From the NCBI GenBank assembly GCA_949152475.1, contig OX424567.1, positions 18,749,402 to 18,813,401 of the forward strand: a DNA stretch of 64,000 nucleotides. The letters run 5' to 3'. The DNA comes from Terebella lapidaria (taxonomy: Eukaryota; Annelida; Polychaeta; Terebellida; Terebellidae). This document shows, piece after piece, positions 1 to 9,924 of the stretch. The position numbers and the translations under genes were made by a program. Position 1 is the first letter of the stretch, and each line of letters opens with the position of its first letter. The notes beneath the pieces are model-generated. The model was not told the origin of the DNA. It ran no database searches and worked only from the letters and a program-made list of their open reading frames with translations.

Positions 1-561
1 CTTTGCTTAGTTGAAGAGAAAACCTACCCCCAACTTGACCCCGAAAACACTGTAGTGGCCGTAAATCTACCAGAAGAACGTAGAAATTTAGACTTGCAGT
101 GCCAGGACCTAATTGTGAACGGTTTGGGGATAGAAGACATCAAGGTTGTTCTCACAAAAAGGATGAGACCTCAGGGCAAGCAAGGAGAAAAACTGGGTAT
201 CGTCAAAATTGAGCTACCAAACATACCTGATAAAATAAAAGTGTTGCGGGCCAAGAGAACACTTGCATCAAAACCCAAATACAAACGTGTTCAGCTCAGG
301 AGCTCCAAACCTCATGCCAAGAGAGTTGCTGAAAATAACTTTTTCAAGATTGTCGATTCTGTCCCAGATTTGAAAGGTCGGTTCCATCTAACTAGTCATG
401 GACTACTGGTGAAGAATGATCAAGATCAACGTGGGAACGTGAGGAATCAGTATTCAGCTCAACACCAGGGGTATGTGACAAACCAGCCCCCCCCCCCCCC
501 TCACAATATCACCAGCCTGCCGATTCCCAAGGAGGTTCGAATCCACGAAATCAGCCAATAG
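1..561 (+). CDS. LINE-A ORF1 protein, RRM-like nucleic-acid-binding part (5' end outside window)
   Basis: The frame is open from base 1, so the start lies upstream of the window. The visible 187 residues match the RRM plus C-terminal domain pattern of L1-type ORF1 proteins: an 'IVNGLGIEDI' beta strand, a basic 'LTKRMRPQGKQGEK' stretch, 'IVKIELPNIPDKIKVLRAKR', then 'LRSSKPHAKRVAENNF' and a final 'GRFHLTSHGLLVKND'. Such proteins coat the element RNA and act as nucleic-acid chaperones. The C-terminus is low in complexity, with a run of seven prolines coded by a C homopolymer (487-500), followed by a stop at 559-561. The endonuclease of the same element follows at 820. The family assignment is by pattern, not by search. 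Confidence 0.7.
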   Translation, partial: LCLVEEKTYPQLDPENTVVAVNLPEERRNLDLQCQDLIVNGLGIEDIKVVLTKRMRPQGKQGEKLGIVKIELPNIPDKIKVLRAKRTLASKPKYKRVQLRSSKPHAKRVAENNFFKIVDSVPDLKGRFHLTSHGLLVKNDQDQRGNVRNQYSAQHQGYVTNQPPPPPHNITSLPIPKEVRIHEISQ

Positions 562-581
562 CGATAAATCAACCTACAACC

Positions 582-785
582 ATGGTTCAGCCCTTGACGT
601 CAATGGCAAGACCCTTCTCACCACGGATGAACATCATTCGGCTGCCATTGCCTGCTTCCCAACAGATTATCGCCATGATGAACAACTCACTGCGAATGCC
701 GTACAGTTATGCAGACAGTGCGAACAGTGTGAGTCAGCAAGTGCTATCATCACCGCTTCCTGTGACAGTCCCTGGCTACGGGTGA
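582..785 (+). pseudogene. Possible C-terminal continuation of LINE-A ORF1 in another frame
   Basis: A 67-codon open stretch lies between the ORF1 stop and the ORF2 start, in a different frame from 1-561. It is rich in Met, Pro, Ser and Gln with no domain I recognise. It may be the out-of-frame end of ORF1 after an indel near the C homopolymer, or a chance ORF. Its only support is position and a composition similar to the preceding Pro/Gln-rich end. Confidence 0.3.
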
Positions 786-819
786 TGTCCCAACCAACAC
801 TTCAGATATCACAGGATCT

Positions 820-1265
820 GTGTCCATTAACCCCAATGACTTAACTTTTGTGACATGGAACATTCATGGTTTGAAATATATTTTGTCATGTGCAGATATG
901 TTGAGATTTTTACAGGAATATTACGTTGTGAGCTTCACAAAGACGTGGACATCAAGTGATGATGATCTGTCCAGTCTTCTCACTCTTCTCCCCGATCACA
1001 CAGCATACAGTATCAACGGGCGGCGCCGCTCCACGGACACCAGGTGGAGTCACGGTCCTCATCAGGAACACTTTTGTACATATGTTTGAGTGTGTAAATA
1101 AGACTGAACTTGGTATTTTTTTTCAGAAATCCCCTCTAGGTTTGTAAACAACAGTCCAGGTCATGGCATTATATTTGCATTTGTATACATTCCATGTGAA
1201 AACTCAACTTTTTATCATTCGGCAGAAAATGGTATTTTGATGTTACAAGATAAACTTACTTTTGC
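820..1265 (+). pseudogene. LINE-A ORF2, N-terminal half of AP-type endonuclease
   Basis: The frame opens with 'LTFVTWNIHGL', the first endonuclease/exonuclease/phosphatase (EEP) motif, followed by 'FLQEYYVVSFTKTW'. In active family members this motif reads ETW and the Glu binds the metal; here it is Lys, so this copy would not cut DNA. The frame shifts after about residue 75; later stretches in other frames (for example 'GGAAPRTPGGVTVLIRNTF' and 'IIFAFVYIPCENSTF') continue the domain. It stops at about 1265, where an antisense LINE is inserted, and continues at 2546. In an intact element this nuclease nicks the target for target-primed reverse transcription. Confidence 0.75.
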
Positions 1266-2525
1266 GGCAAAACATAATAATATAATATAATAATGCTTTA
1301 TTTCAGGTATAAACACCCATATAAAAAGAGGACAATACATCATAAAAACGCATAACATAAATAGTATGGAGATGGCATCTATGTCAAATACAGAAGAGAG
1401 TGCCAATGATTAAACAAGTAATTGTTGCTGCACCAATTATTGTTATTGAGTGTTTGAATCAGTGTGTTCGAACAAATTTGAAGTCTCCTAATAAAGGAAA
1501 AGCACGACTTCCTATGTCTGGCATCAAAGGTATCGATCCGATTAGACAGAAACATATTCGAAGCACTATCCCACCTATTATAGCCAAGAATCTTGCGATA
1601 TACATTGTTGTAAGCAACGCGAAGTTTAGACAGCGCTTGCTTACTCGAGGTGCGCCACAAGTAAGGGCAATAGAAGTTCAAACAGAAAGACTCAACCAAA
1701 CGACATTTGACGGATATAGAACAATGTGCAAACTTGAGCAAAATGGTATTAGCACTAGCATATAGACTATGAAGTTGCCTTTTTATATCTTGGCGATCAT
1801 CGAAAGACCTACTAATAATCACACCGAGGTACTTAGCACTATCGACTTGGCCAATAATATTACCATTAAGGAAAACAGATGGGGACGACAACTGCCTGCC
1901 CTTGCTTGGGGGAACAATAATACAGTTTGATTTCGATGGATTGTACAAAATATCGTGAGAAAAGCCATACAACTCACAAGCATTGAGAAGTAACTGAAGT
2001 CCTAAAGCTGAGGGTGCAAGGAGGCAAATATCATCTGCATAAAATAGATGATTCATAGATACTGAACCTAGATAGCATCCAGCCTGTAGCTTTTGGAGTA
2101 CACGACTGAGGTCGTCCATATATAAGGCAAATAACCTGGGAGATAAAATTCCACCCTGACGGACACCGTTTGTAGTAAAAAATTCATCAGATGTAACCGA
2201 ACCCCATTTGACACAAAACTCCTGAGTTCTGTACCAATAACACAAAAGTCGAACAATCAGGGATGGGACACCACGTTCAAACAATTTTTTAAACAATAGC
2301 CAATGATTGACACGGTCAAATGCTTTCGAGGCATCAAGATAACAAGTAAAAACTGTGCTACCATGACAACGATAATATTCTATGACACTTTTCAGTGTAT
2401 AAACACACATGTCAGTTCCCATATTACGCTTAAAACCAAACTGATTATCAGTAGTAGTAATATATTCATCAATCAAATCCAACAGAATCAGCTCGAATAA
2501 TTGTGATAATTGTAATTGTGATGTG
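1266..2525 (-). mobile_element. LINE-B, 5'-truncated antisense insertion inside LINE-A
   Basis: Minus-strand reverse-transcriptase sequence interrupts the LINE-A endonuclease. Its 3' end (left side, 1270-1295) is an AT-rich microsatellite-like tail of ATTAT/ATA units, and its 5' end (about 2515-2525) begins abruptly inside the RT domain, as expected for a 5'-truncated LINE insertion. I could not see a clear target-site duplication. It is younger than LINE-A because it sits inside it. Confidence 0.75.
1379..2525 (-). CDS. LINE-B reverse transcriptase (C-terminal two thirds of ORF2)
   Basis: About 380 codons are uninterrupted. RT motifs occur in order: 'TTDNQFGFK' (finger), 'LDASKAFDRVNHWLLF' (motif A with catalytic Asp), 'GVRQGGILSPRLFALYMDDL' (motif B), 'FYADDICLLA' (motif C with the YADD catalytic pair) and 'SAKYLGVII' (motif E region), followed by a thumb-like region ending near 'LFNHWHSLLY'. 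No endonuclease is present. The first nine codons of the open frame (2542-2516) read antisense LINE-A DNA and are not part of the gene. It would have copied element RNA at the target site but cannot be autonomous. The QGG-type motif B and 'MDDLS' suggest a family common in aquatic invertebrates; I do not assign a clade. Confidence 0.85.
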
Positions 2526-2545
2526 ATATTAATTGGAGACACGAA

Positions 2546-3600
2546 TGCAAGACGTGGAGAATTGTTAGATTATTTTGACGATTCTGGTAAATACTTAGAT
2601 TTGCCAGAGTGGTGGCCGTTGGACAATCAGTATACCTAGGAGGTCACGAGATGGTGTTGTAAATAGCTTTGGGCTTTCCTTGATAGATTCATGTAAAGGA
2701 ATGGGACTTCGTATACTAAACGGCAGGTCATCTAAGGAGGTACATGGAGAGTATACTTTTTGTAGCTCGTCTGGATTGAGTGTCGTTGACTATGTCATTG
2801 TGCAGTCTTGTCTCTTCTCATATGTCAGTGATTTCCAGGTGTTGGACCGAAGTGAATCAGATCATTTCCCTATTTGTTTTAGGCTACATGGTATCTCTGT
2901 TAAGCAACATTGTTCAAATGGTACAACGTTTGGATGTGGACAAAATTCAGCAAGTATCACTAGTTATATATGGAATGTAGAAGTACAAGATAGATATAGA
3001 GCTGCCTTGTGTGAATCAGAAACGAACGGTGGTTTAAAGGAATTCAACAAAACTATACAAACCAAGGATGTGAACAAATCGGTCTCTAGCATTGTCAAAT
3101 TAATTGCTGAATCATCTGAAAATATGAAATATGTAAGACGTTATCCTCCAAAAAATGTGAAAATGAAAACTCAAGCATCATGGTGGGATGATGAATGTAA
3201 CACGGCAAAAATTAAGAAAGTAGCCTACTTGAAAAACTTTTGCCTGAAACGTATGCAAAATGACTTAGATATGTACTTGCAGGCCAAAAAATCTTACAAA
3301 TATCTATATAGGCAGAGAATGTACGAATATAGAAGAAAAGTATATTGAGATTTGTATGAATCCACCAGGTGCACAAATGATGTATGGCGTTGTATAAAAT
3401 AAATTGGCAACATGTCACAAAAAGATGTACAATATATTGAAAAGGAACAGTGGAAAAGCCACTTCGAAACTTTGTTAAATGCTCAACCCAAAATAAACTA
3501 TGAATACTTGCAGAAGGTAGGAAATGCTGTTGATACACATGATCAAAAATGTGAAAAATTGAGATAAATGATTGTGAGCTGTTGAACAGGAAAATTGAAT
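2546..3600 (+). pseudogene. LINE-A ORF2, C-terminal endonuclease half and linker
   Basis: Right after the LINE-B insertion the frame reads 'VILIGDTNARRGELLDYF', the GDxN catalytic motif of EEP nucleases. It continues from 2680 with 'SLIDSCKGMGLRILNGR', 'SGLSVVDYVIV' and 'RSESDHFPICF'; the SDH motif holds the last catalytic Asp-His pair. The following 200 residues are the basic linker to the RT ('SWWDDECNTAKIKK', 'KKSYKYLYRQRMYEYRRK'). A stop lies at 2637-2639 and the frame closes at 3346-3348. With the N-terminal half at 820-1265 it makes one endonuclease separated by LINE-B. Confidence 0.8.
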
Positions 3601-4388
3601 GTGTTGAAATAGATATGGTTCTCAAACAAGTTATAAATGGAAAACAGCCAGGTACTGACGGGCTGCCATATGAATTCTTTAAATACTCTAGTGACATACT
3701 ATCTAATGAAATTTGTGTTTTGTTCAATTTGATTTAAGATACTGGTATCTTTCCTACTCAATGGAGTGAAGCCATGATTACCCCTCCGCATAAAAATGGT
3801 TCAAAAGATGATGTTAACAACTATCGTGGCATTTCGTTGCTATGTTGCTTTGGAAAATTATTCACTAAAGTGTTAAACAATAGGCTCAGTTTGTGGGCTG
3901 ACATAAATAGTAAATTGGATGACAATCAAGGTACATATAGAAAGGGGAGGTTTAATGTCGACCACATGTTCAGTTTGTATGCTATTGTTACTAAGTGCCT
4001 GCGCAAACGAGGTGGTCGATTTTACTGCACATTTGTAGATTTCTCCAAAGCCTTTGACTCTGTTCCACGTTCCATACTCTTTTACAGATTGATAGAAAAT
4101 AATGTGCATGGTAAAATTAATAATGTCATTAAATTTATATATTCTCAATTTAGGTCAGCCGTTAAAACACCACAGGGGCTCACAGAGTCATTTTGTTGTA
4201 CTGTGGGAACACGTCAGGGTTGCATGTTAAGTCCTTTTCTTTTTGCCTTGTACATAAACGAGCTTGTTGCCAAATGTAGAGGAATGAGTTGTTCTTCTGT
4301 ATGTATAGATGATGATATTCAGGAATTTCATATGCTCTTGTATGCTGATGATGTGTGTATTGTCAATGATTCGGTGGAGAGGCTTTAA
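3601..4388 (+). pseudogene. LINE-A ORF2, reverse transcriptase core
   Basis: An upstream portion ('VNGKQPGTDGLPYEFFKYS', near 3640-3690) is followed after a stop by a 204-codon open stretch from 3774. It holds 'NNYRGISLLCCFGKLFTKVL', 'FVDFSKAFDSVPRSILFYRL' (motif A), 'GTRQGCMLSPFLFALYINEL' (motif B) and 'LLYADDVCIVND' (YADD, motif C). It is the polymerase of the same element as the preceding endonuclease. The frame ends at 4388, just before a foldback. Motif residues look intact, but frameshifts on both sides make the copy non-functional. Confidence 0.85.
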
Positions 4389-4401
4389 ACACAATTGCAT
4401 G

Positions 4402-4555
4402 CTGCTTTTTCTGCTTTCATACTTAGATTATTCACAGCCGTGGCCCAACGAAGTCTGTTTGTAGAACCAGTATAAATATCTTGGTATTGTCTTTACAAAC
4501 AGACTTCGTTGGGCCACGGCTGTGAATAATCTAAGTACGAAAACAGAAAAAGCAG
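4402..4555. repeat. Foldback: 62-bp inverted repeat arms inside LINE-A
   Basis: Bases 4402-4463 and 4494-4555 are reverse complements with only a few mismatches, separated by a 30-base loop. The right arm and loop carry normal LINE-A coding sequence (the loop reads 'KYLGIVF', the arm 'NRLRWATAVNNLSTKTEKA'), so the left arm is the extra, inverted copy. It replaces the sequence expected between the YADD motif and motif E. Confidence 0.85.
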
Positions 4556-5475
4556 TTTTTATGTTGAAAAAAATGAAGTAAGTCTATGTTTGGACTTGTT
4601 TGGTAAAACTGTGGTACCAATTCTTTTGTATGGATCAGAATTTTGGAGAACGCAGAAAAGGGAATGAATTGAATTAGTCCAAAGGAAATTTTGCACTCTA
4701 AATGTTTCATACTCCACATCAAACTCGTGTGTTTTAGGTGAATTAGGTCGATCTCCATTATCTGTGATGTATAAGTTAAAGTGTGTAAAGTTCTGATGCG
4801 AAATTGTTACAGATTTGCAAAATGTAAAATCACAAACTCTATGTACAAAATGCTCCGACGTTTTGATGAAGTTGAATGTTATAACTGGGTGTGTGATGTT
4901 AGATATTTGTTGCATTCTCATGGGTTTGGCAATGTTTGGCTTCAACAAGAGGTAGGGGACATAGACTCATTTCTTTAATATTTAAGCAACGTCTAATCGA
5001 TACATCTAAACAAATTTGGTATGAAGAAGTGAAAACTAATTCCAAACTTTAATTGTATGGTACATATAAAGATGATCTTGTATTTGAACATTACCTCCAA
5101 GTAAAATTGTGTAAAAAAAAACATTGTATAGCACTGACACGTTTCCGTTGTGGAAATCATCAAGCTACAAATAGAAATAGGAAGACATAAGAATATAGAT
5201 AAACAATCCAGAGTGTGCATTCACTGCAAATCCGAAAAGAACTTAGAAGTCATAGAGGATGAATTTCATTTTTCACTTGTTTGCCCCTTGTATTCAGATA
5301 TTCGAGATCAGTATTTAAAGGAACACATATGTCATAACTTTACCCTAGTAAATAACTTTCAACATATCATGTCGAGAAAACAGTGTATTCCAAGCTTGGA
5401 CGCGTATATTTATAATGCATTAGACTTCCACAATAACTACAATTCCATAAAAAATTTAGAACCGAGTTGAACAAT
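4556..5475 (+). pseudogene. LINE-A ORF2, thumb and zinc-like C-terminal tail
   Basis: Scattered in-frame stretches continue ORF2: 'LFGKTVVPILLYGSEFWRTQ' and 'IELVQRKFCTLNVS' (typical post-RT region), 'LGELGRSPLSVMYKLKCVKF', then from 5150 'LQIEIGRHKNIDKQSRVCIH' leading to 'CIHCKSEKNL' and 'DEFHFSLVCPLYSDIR'. The last part has the C-x2-C ... H-x3-C spacing found in the tails of many LINE ORF2s. Frameshifts separate the pieces. The open frame closes at 5468-5470, which I take as the end of ORF2. Confidence 0.75.
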
Positions 5476-7294
5476 GATGTATGATATGTATGTACTCCAT
5501 TTTTGCCTGGAAATATATGTATGTATGTAAGTGAGCATTTATGTTTGTGTGTTATCGCCGCAATTGAAACATTGTATGCATGTATATGGGCCATTGGCCT
5601 AAGTGAACGAATAAAACAACATCAATTCCTTGGCATCAGAAATTTGTTTCTAGAACAAATTGTTGTTATTGTGAACCTAGTATGTGTGAAATTGAGATTT
5701 TGCGGCAGCCATCTTGGAATTTCCATTCTATTTGGATGAGTGCCATTTTTGTTGTACCTGTCTTCACGGAAAATTATTTTGATATCCGAATCAGATTCCC
5801 TGACCTCACGAACCTATATTTGGACACCAGGAACTTCTTTGTAGTTAGTGGTGGCCCAGTGACATGACGTCTTCAAATTTCTTGGTACCTATCTTGGATT
5901 TGTCCCTCTAGGCGACATAGGCCAAACTTCTGAGAGTTTTGAGAGTTCAAGGATCGGGCTGTTAACCAATGAAACGATTAGTCTACACAACTTCCGTTCT
6001 TTTCCCCTGTAGAAAACGATATCATTCATACTCAAAAATCAATGCGGAAAGTCATACCTCGAAGTGTGATACCTAATAATTTCAATAGCCATGAAATGAC
6101 TAAACCACCACTGAACCAATTAAATACAAATCACATAATATTGATATAATAAAACCATCACATACACCAGCATTATCGTTATATCTACGATAATGAGGTC
6201 CATGCCACTTTGGCCATTATTCAAATACACCATAAATAAAATCCTACGAATTTTTACGGCTATGTTTATACACAGTGCAAGACTTACTGACCCATGTGAC
6301 CGATTTACGAAATAATACAGTAACTAGTCTCCTGTTAATATATCACGAGTCAGATGGCGAACTATTTGTGAGATAATGCACTGACATCCTACATGACGCG
6401 CAGCCAAGAACAGATGCTGATATCGAGTGCCGTCGGTGTATTATCTCCCATAAATCTCGCGATCATGATCACAAATTAACAGGTGATATCAATAGTCATT
6501 AAGTCAGATATCACACCCCTGGGGGTTCATAGCCGAATAAAGGTAATAATACCTGTGACTACCTCATGACTTCCAATAAATCTGGGCATGATGCCTTATA
6601 ACCTGTTTACCATGTAGTTTTAGAACATATAGATTAACGTTCATGATCACCCTCTAGTTTCTAACGATAAACATAAATCAATACAAAACAATCCTTTAAA
6701 TACGGCCCTCAAATTTTAAGAGACGTTAGGACATCTTCTGGGAGACAGAACCTGTACCAGATTCAGAAAATTTTCCGGATGACAAAACTCCAGCCCATCA
6801 CTAATGCTCCAGAATATCCTGTACAGAAATCACTTTGATTTTGTATAAGAGGAAGGAACACGTCATCATAGTATCACGTGCCTTTCGTGAAACTCGCTCG
6901 ATCCCGTGTTTTCATTAAGTTATAAGAGGGACGTAACACTCACTCTTACGAAATTACTCACAGCAATTACCGGTATACATCGATGTAGTAGTAGTATGCC
7001 ATCACATTCTCCGAAATGAACGCATACTTGTTGCTGTCATGCATCAACTGAATTTATTTTGTCTTACCAGGAGGACAGTCTTCATATCTCCAGTCCATTC
7101 GCCCTGGCCAGTCTGAAAAGAATCTCCGCACATTAAGTTCAGCATGTTTTTCATTAGGAATCGGTCCTAAAAACTATCCCCAGTACATATACGCTTACAT
7201 CACTAGTAGGCCAAAACATGTACTCGACCCCATCCACGACTTTCCCCTGGGAATTCCCATTGTGCCCTGGGCCACATAAAAGGGACACGAAGCA
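5476..7294. other. Gene-free stretch
   Basis: No coding region with recognisable motifs on either strand. 5700-5880 contains a 'GCAGCCATCTTGGAATTT' phrase resembling the 'GCCATCTTGGATTTC' phrase of the tandem repeats at 44970-46210, so a short dispersed-repeat relic is possible. Otherwise I see nothing. Confidence 0.5.
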
Positions 7295-7400
7295 GCAAGG
7301 AGGTTTGAGGTTGAGGTTTTTTTTTGAAAAAAACATGGTTATGTGACGTTACTTCCATGTTTCGTAAGTTATATGACGTCACTTTCGGTTTAGGGTTCGT
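7295..7400. repeat. Left terminal inverted repeat of the virus-like fossil
   Basis: Matches the right end in inverted orientation over about 100 bases with several mismatches and small gaps. The inner half contains TGACGTT and TGACGTCA-type (CRE-like) motifs, as does the right end. No target-site duplication could be fixed. Confidence 0.5.
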
Positions 7401-7725
7401 CATAGCGTACCCATAAATATTCGAAAAACCATAACGTACCCATAAATGTTGAAAAATCATAACGTACCCATAAATGTATGGAATACCATAACGTTCCCAT
7501 AAATGTTTGAGAAATCGAAACGTACCCATAAATGTACGGAATATCATAACGTACCCATAAGTGTTTGGAAAGTCGTAACTTTCCCATAAATGTTTGAAAA
7601 ATCTCAACGTACCAATAAAGATCTGGAATATCAAATCCTATCCATAAATGTTTGGAAAATCATAATGTACCCATAAATGTCTGAAAAATCATAATGCACC
7701 CATAAATGTCTCAAAAAGTGATTGA
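7397..7725. repeat. 29-bp tandem repeat next to left terminus
   Basis: About eleven degenerate copies of a 29-base unit with the core CGTACCCATAAATG. Read on the minus strand it gives a repetitive 'HLWVRY / YIYGYV' frame, which is a by-product of the repeat and not a gene. It lies just inside the left terminal repeat of the fossil. Confidence 0.85.
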
Positions 7726-8699
7726 ATATTATGATATATATTTTTTATTTCATTTATTATCTCAATACATTATGATGTTCACTTTATTGGTAAATTTTCA
7801 TTAACTATGTTTTTACTATTTTTGTTTGATTTTTCCCCTTTTTTCAATTTATATTCAATCTGAAAAAAAAAATGAACAAGTATATGACATTTTTTTCAGG
7901 GTTTTTTTTATTTCACAGCCCACATCTACCATACATACAATTTCTACATACAATGAACAGGCATGTGGAAAAACTACGCATGCACAATAAACAGTTATCA
8001 TGGCAGATATGGGGTAGGGTTTCATAGCCCCTTCACTGCGTATAGCCCGAAGAAGAAGGTCTCGGGCTCTGAACAATGTGTGATAAGTCAGTGTGGAGTG
8101 TCAAGATCGTTATGATATTTGCCATAAGTTTGGCAAACATGAATGGGCACCCTAAGATAATGCAGTGAGCACTATTCGGCCAATCATCTCAAACTTACAT
8201 GTACCTCTTTAGATTGATTTCTGCCAAAGAGAAGAGAACCAGCATGTATTTTGTCTACATGCAAATTCTGATTTATATACATACATGCTATAGATGTGAT
8301 TTACAATATTTATTTGCTGTTCATTTTGACAGTTATGATTGCAACATGTTGCTCAGCAATCGTGAACTATTTAAGTTAGCTCTTATATAATATATCTGAT
8401 CAGGTCAATGGAAATGGAGACACAACTTTGTGTCTGATGGGGATAATTTAGTGCCGTGTAAAAAGCATGCTTTGTTTGTTAAAATGTGATCGTTGCCATG
8501 GTAACCTGCTACATAGCAAATAAATTTCATTGGCATTGCTGCTGTATTGCTGAGAATAAAGTTTAGTACCAAATATATATAATTTTTACGATAATATTCC
8601 ATTTTTTTTCTTGAAAAAATTGAAAATATCTGAGAACATAGCAAATTTTGCTATTTTTCCTCCACATAGGCGATTTCACTGAGCCCCGCATTGAAGGGG
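7726..8699. other. AT-rich non-coding part of the virus-like fossil
   Basis: No supported gene. Long A and T runs occur (7740-7900, 8560-8660). This is the region downstream of the minus-strand genes. A short GC-richer phrase around 8675-8700 precedes the end of the first gene. Confidence 0.5.
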
Positions 8700-9300
8700 T
8701 TAATATTCAACGTCCTCATCCATAGAGTCCTCTTCTCCCGGCTGAACGACATCGTCGAAGAGATGATTGAGTTTCTCCATTGACAAATTCAGCGCCTCCT
8801 CAAAGTTGGCTCCCCGTCCCCTGTATTTTTCCACAGCTTGCATGATTTCCATGTGGATCATGCTTCTTTGCAACAAATGGCTCATCTTTACCATGGTTTT
8901 GTACATTTCCATCAACCCCGTCTTCAATTCCAGTTTGACCTCATCTTCAGACAACTCTGGTGTATATTCCATGACGCGACGCAGCAGGTACCTGAAGGCC
9001 GTTTCGTATACGTCATGGTCCTGGACTGCCTTGCATCCATTTCGGAACCAGCTTACGAATTGATCGAACCAGTCATGTTTCATCATGATAGCCATGTTGA
9101 GCACATCTTTGAATGTAGCACCTCACGCTCTGTATTCTTCAACCGCCTTTTCAATTTCGCCATGAATCCGACTTCTCTGGAGCAGATGCATGCAATTCAC
9201 CACTCTCTGGTAGGCGTTAATCAGTTCTTCTTTCATTTTTTGGGCGACCTCCTCTTCAGGCACTTCTTCGGCCATAACAAACTTCAGCATGCTTCAGCTG
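8700..9300 (-). pseudogene. Helical repeat protein of the virus-like fossil, function unknown
   Basis: Charged, alpha-helical sequence holding two related copies of one module: each has 'HLLQRS-IH-EI--AVE-YR' followed by a 'GA-F---LN' turn, and the copies are separated by a 'DWFDQFVSWFRNGCKAV' segment. The end is acidic ('PGEEDSMDEDVEY'). I recognise no family. Conserved internal duplication in a compact element suggests a structural or scaffold-like role, which is inference only. It is the last gene of a leftward run, downstream of the ATPase. Treated as part of a fossil; it has at least one break. Confidence 0.55.
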
Positions 9301-9336
9301 GACTCTCGGGCGACTGATTGGAGAGAGGGTTCGGTC

Positions 9337-9924
9337 TCAGGCGTTATCATCCTGCATTGTCGGTATCAGGTCCACGACGAGATGTCCGTAGGGCTCGGCG
9401 GTTGCTCTGTTGAACTCTTGAAGAAACTTTTGGGGGCAGACGTGATACATTTGCCTAGCCAGGGTCATGATTTGCTGCTGATCGATAGGGTTTTTGAACA
9501 GAGTCAGATGATGACAGTTTCTCCTCTGAGTCGGGTCCTTGCTGTAGTAGAGGTTCTGATTCAAGCAAATGACGCTCAGGTTCCTGTGGTGGCTCCCTTC
9601 CGTGAACAAGTCAGTGATTCTCGGATCCTTGGCAGAAATAGACATGAGGTCGTCCAGGACAATGACATTATTTTCCGTAGGTGAGACGAAGTCATCGGAA
9701 TCCAGATTGATAGGTATCCCCTGTATGAATTGCACGGGGGGCTGCAGAGTAGACCTTATGATGTCGTAGAGGGGTTGCCATCTCTTGTACAGCCATATGA
9801 TCCTCGTAGGGGCGGGGAATATTTGACCAAACTCCAAGAGGGATTTTACCCAAGCCGTCTTCCCACACCCAGTAGGTCCTGACACGTTCAGGGTGAAGGG
9901 GTGTTGAAATACCAGGGGGTCCAT
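9337..9924 (-). CDS. Packaging-type P-loop ATPase (A32/FtsK-HerA-like) of the virus-like fossil
   Basis: 195 codons with a clear Walker A 'GPTGCGKT' near residue 15 and a Walker B-like 'NVIVLDDLM' near residue 87, followed by 'LFTEGSHHRNLSVICLNQNL' (a sensor-like segment common in viral packaging ATPases) and 'LFKNPIDQQQI'. The ending 'PYGHLVVDL' is typical of this ATPase group in Polintons, adintoviruses and related elements. Such enzymes pump DNA into capsids. The frame is open throughout. It starts inside the overlapping Pro/Gln-rich frame, so the true start is uncertain. Family call by motif; placement among Polinton-like groups is tentative. Confidence 0.75.
   Translation of the reverse strand: MDPLVFQHPFTLNVSGPTGCGKTAWVKSLLEFGQIFPAPTRIIWLYKRWQPLYDIIRSTLQPPVQFIQGIPINLDSDDFVSPTENNVIVLDDLMSISAKDPRITDLFTEGSHHRNLSVICLNQNLYYSKDPTQRRNCHHLTLFKNPIDQQQIMTLARQMYHVCPQKFLQEFNRATAEPYGHLVVDLIPTMQDDNA

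Larger units (their letters stand above)
1..5475 (+). mobile_element. LINE-A, two-ORF non-LTR retrotransposon, decayed and interrupted
   Basis: ORF1-like sequence (1-785) is followed by an AP-type endonuclease, reverse transcriptase and zinc-like tail on the same strand. The endonuclease is split by an antisense LINE (about 1266-2525): the text before it ends in a 'YIPCENS' region and the text after it resumes with 'GDTNARRG', adjacent parts of one endonuclease. Several frameshifts and stops make the copy inactive. The left end lies outside the window; the 3' end is near 5475, where the tail domain stops. Confidence 0.85.

Noticed and set aside
1400-1765. 121-codon plus-strand frame
   Set aside because: Antisense shadow of the LINE-B reverse transcriptase.
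7203-7634. 143-codon minus-strand frame with 'HLWVRYGF' style repeats
   Set aside because: It is the translation of the 29-bp tandem repeat; all frames of a 29-bp unit cycle and no protein family fits.
8838-9684. Plus-strand frames of 131 and 159 codons
   Set aside because: Antisense shadows of the helical protein and the ATPase, which carry the recognisable motifs.
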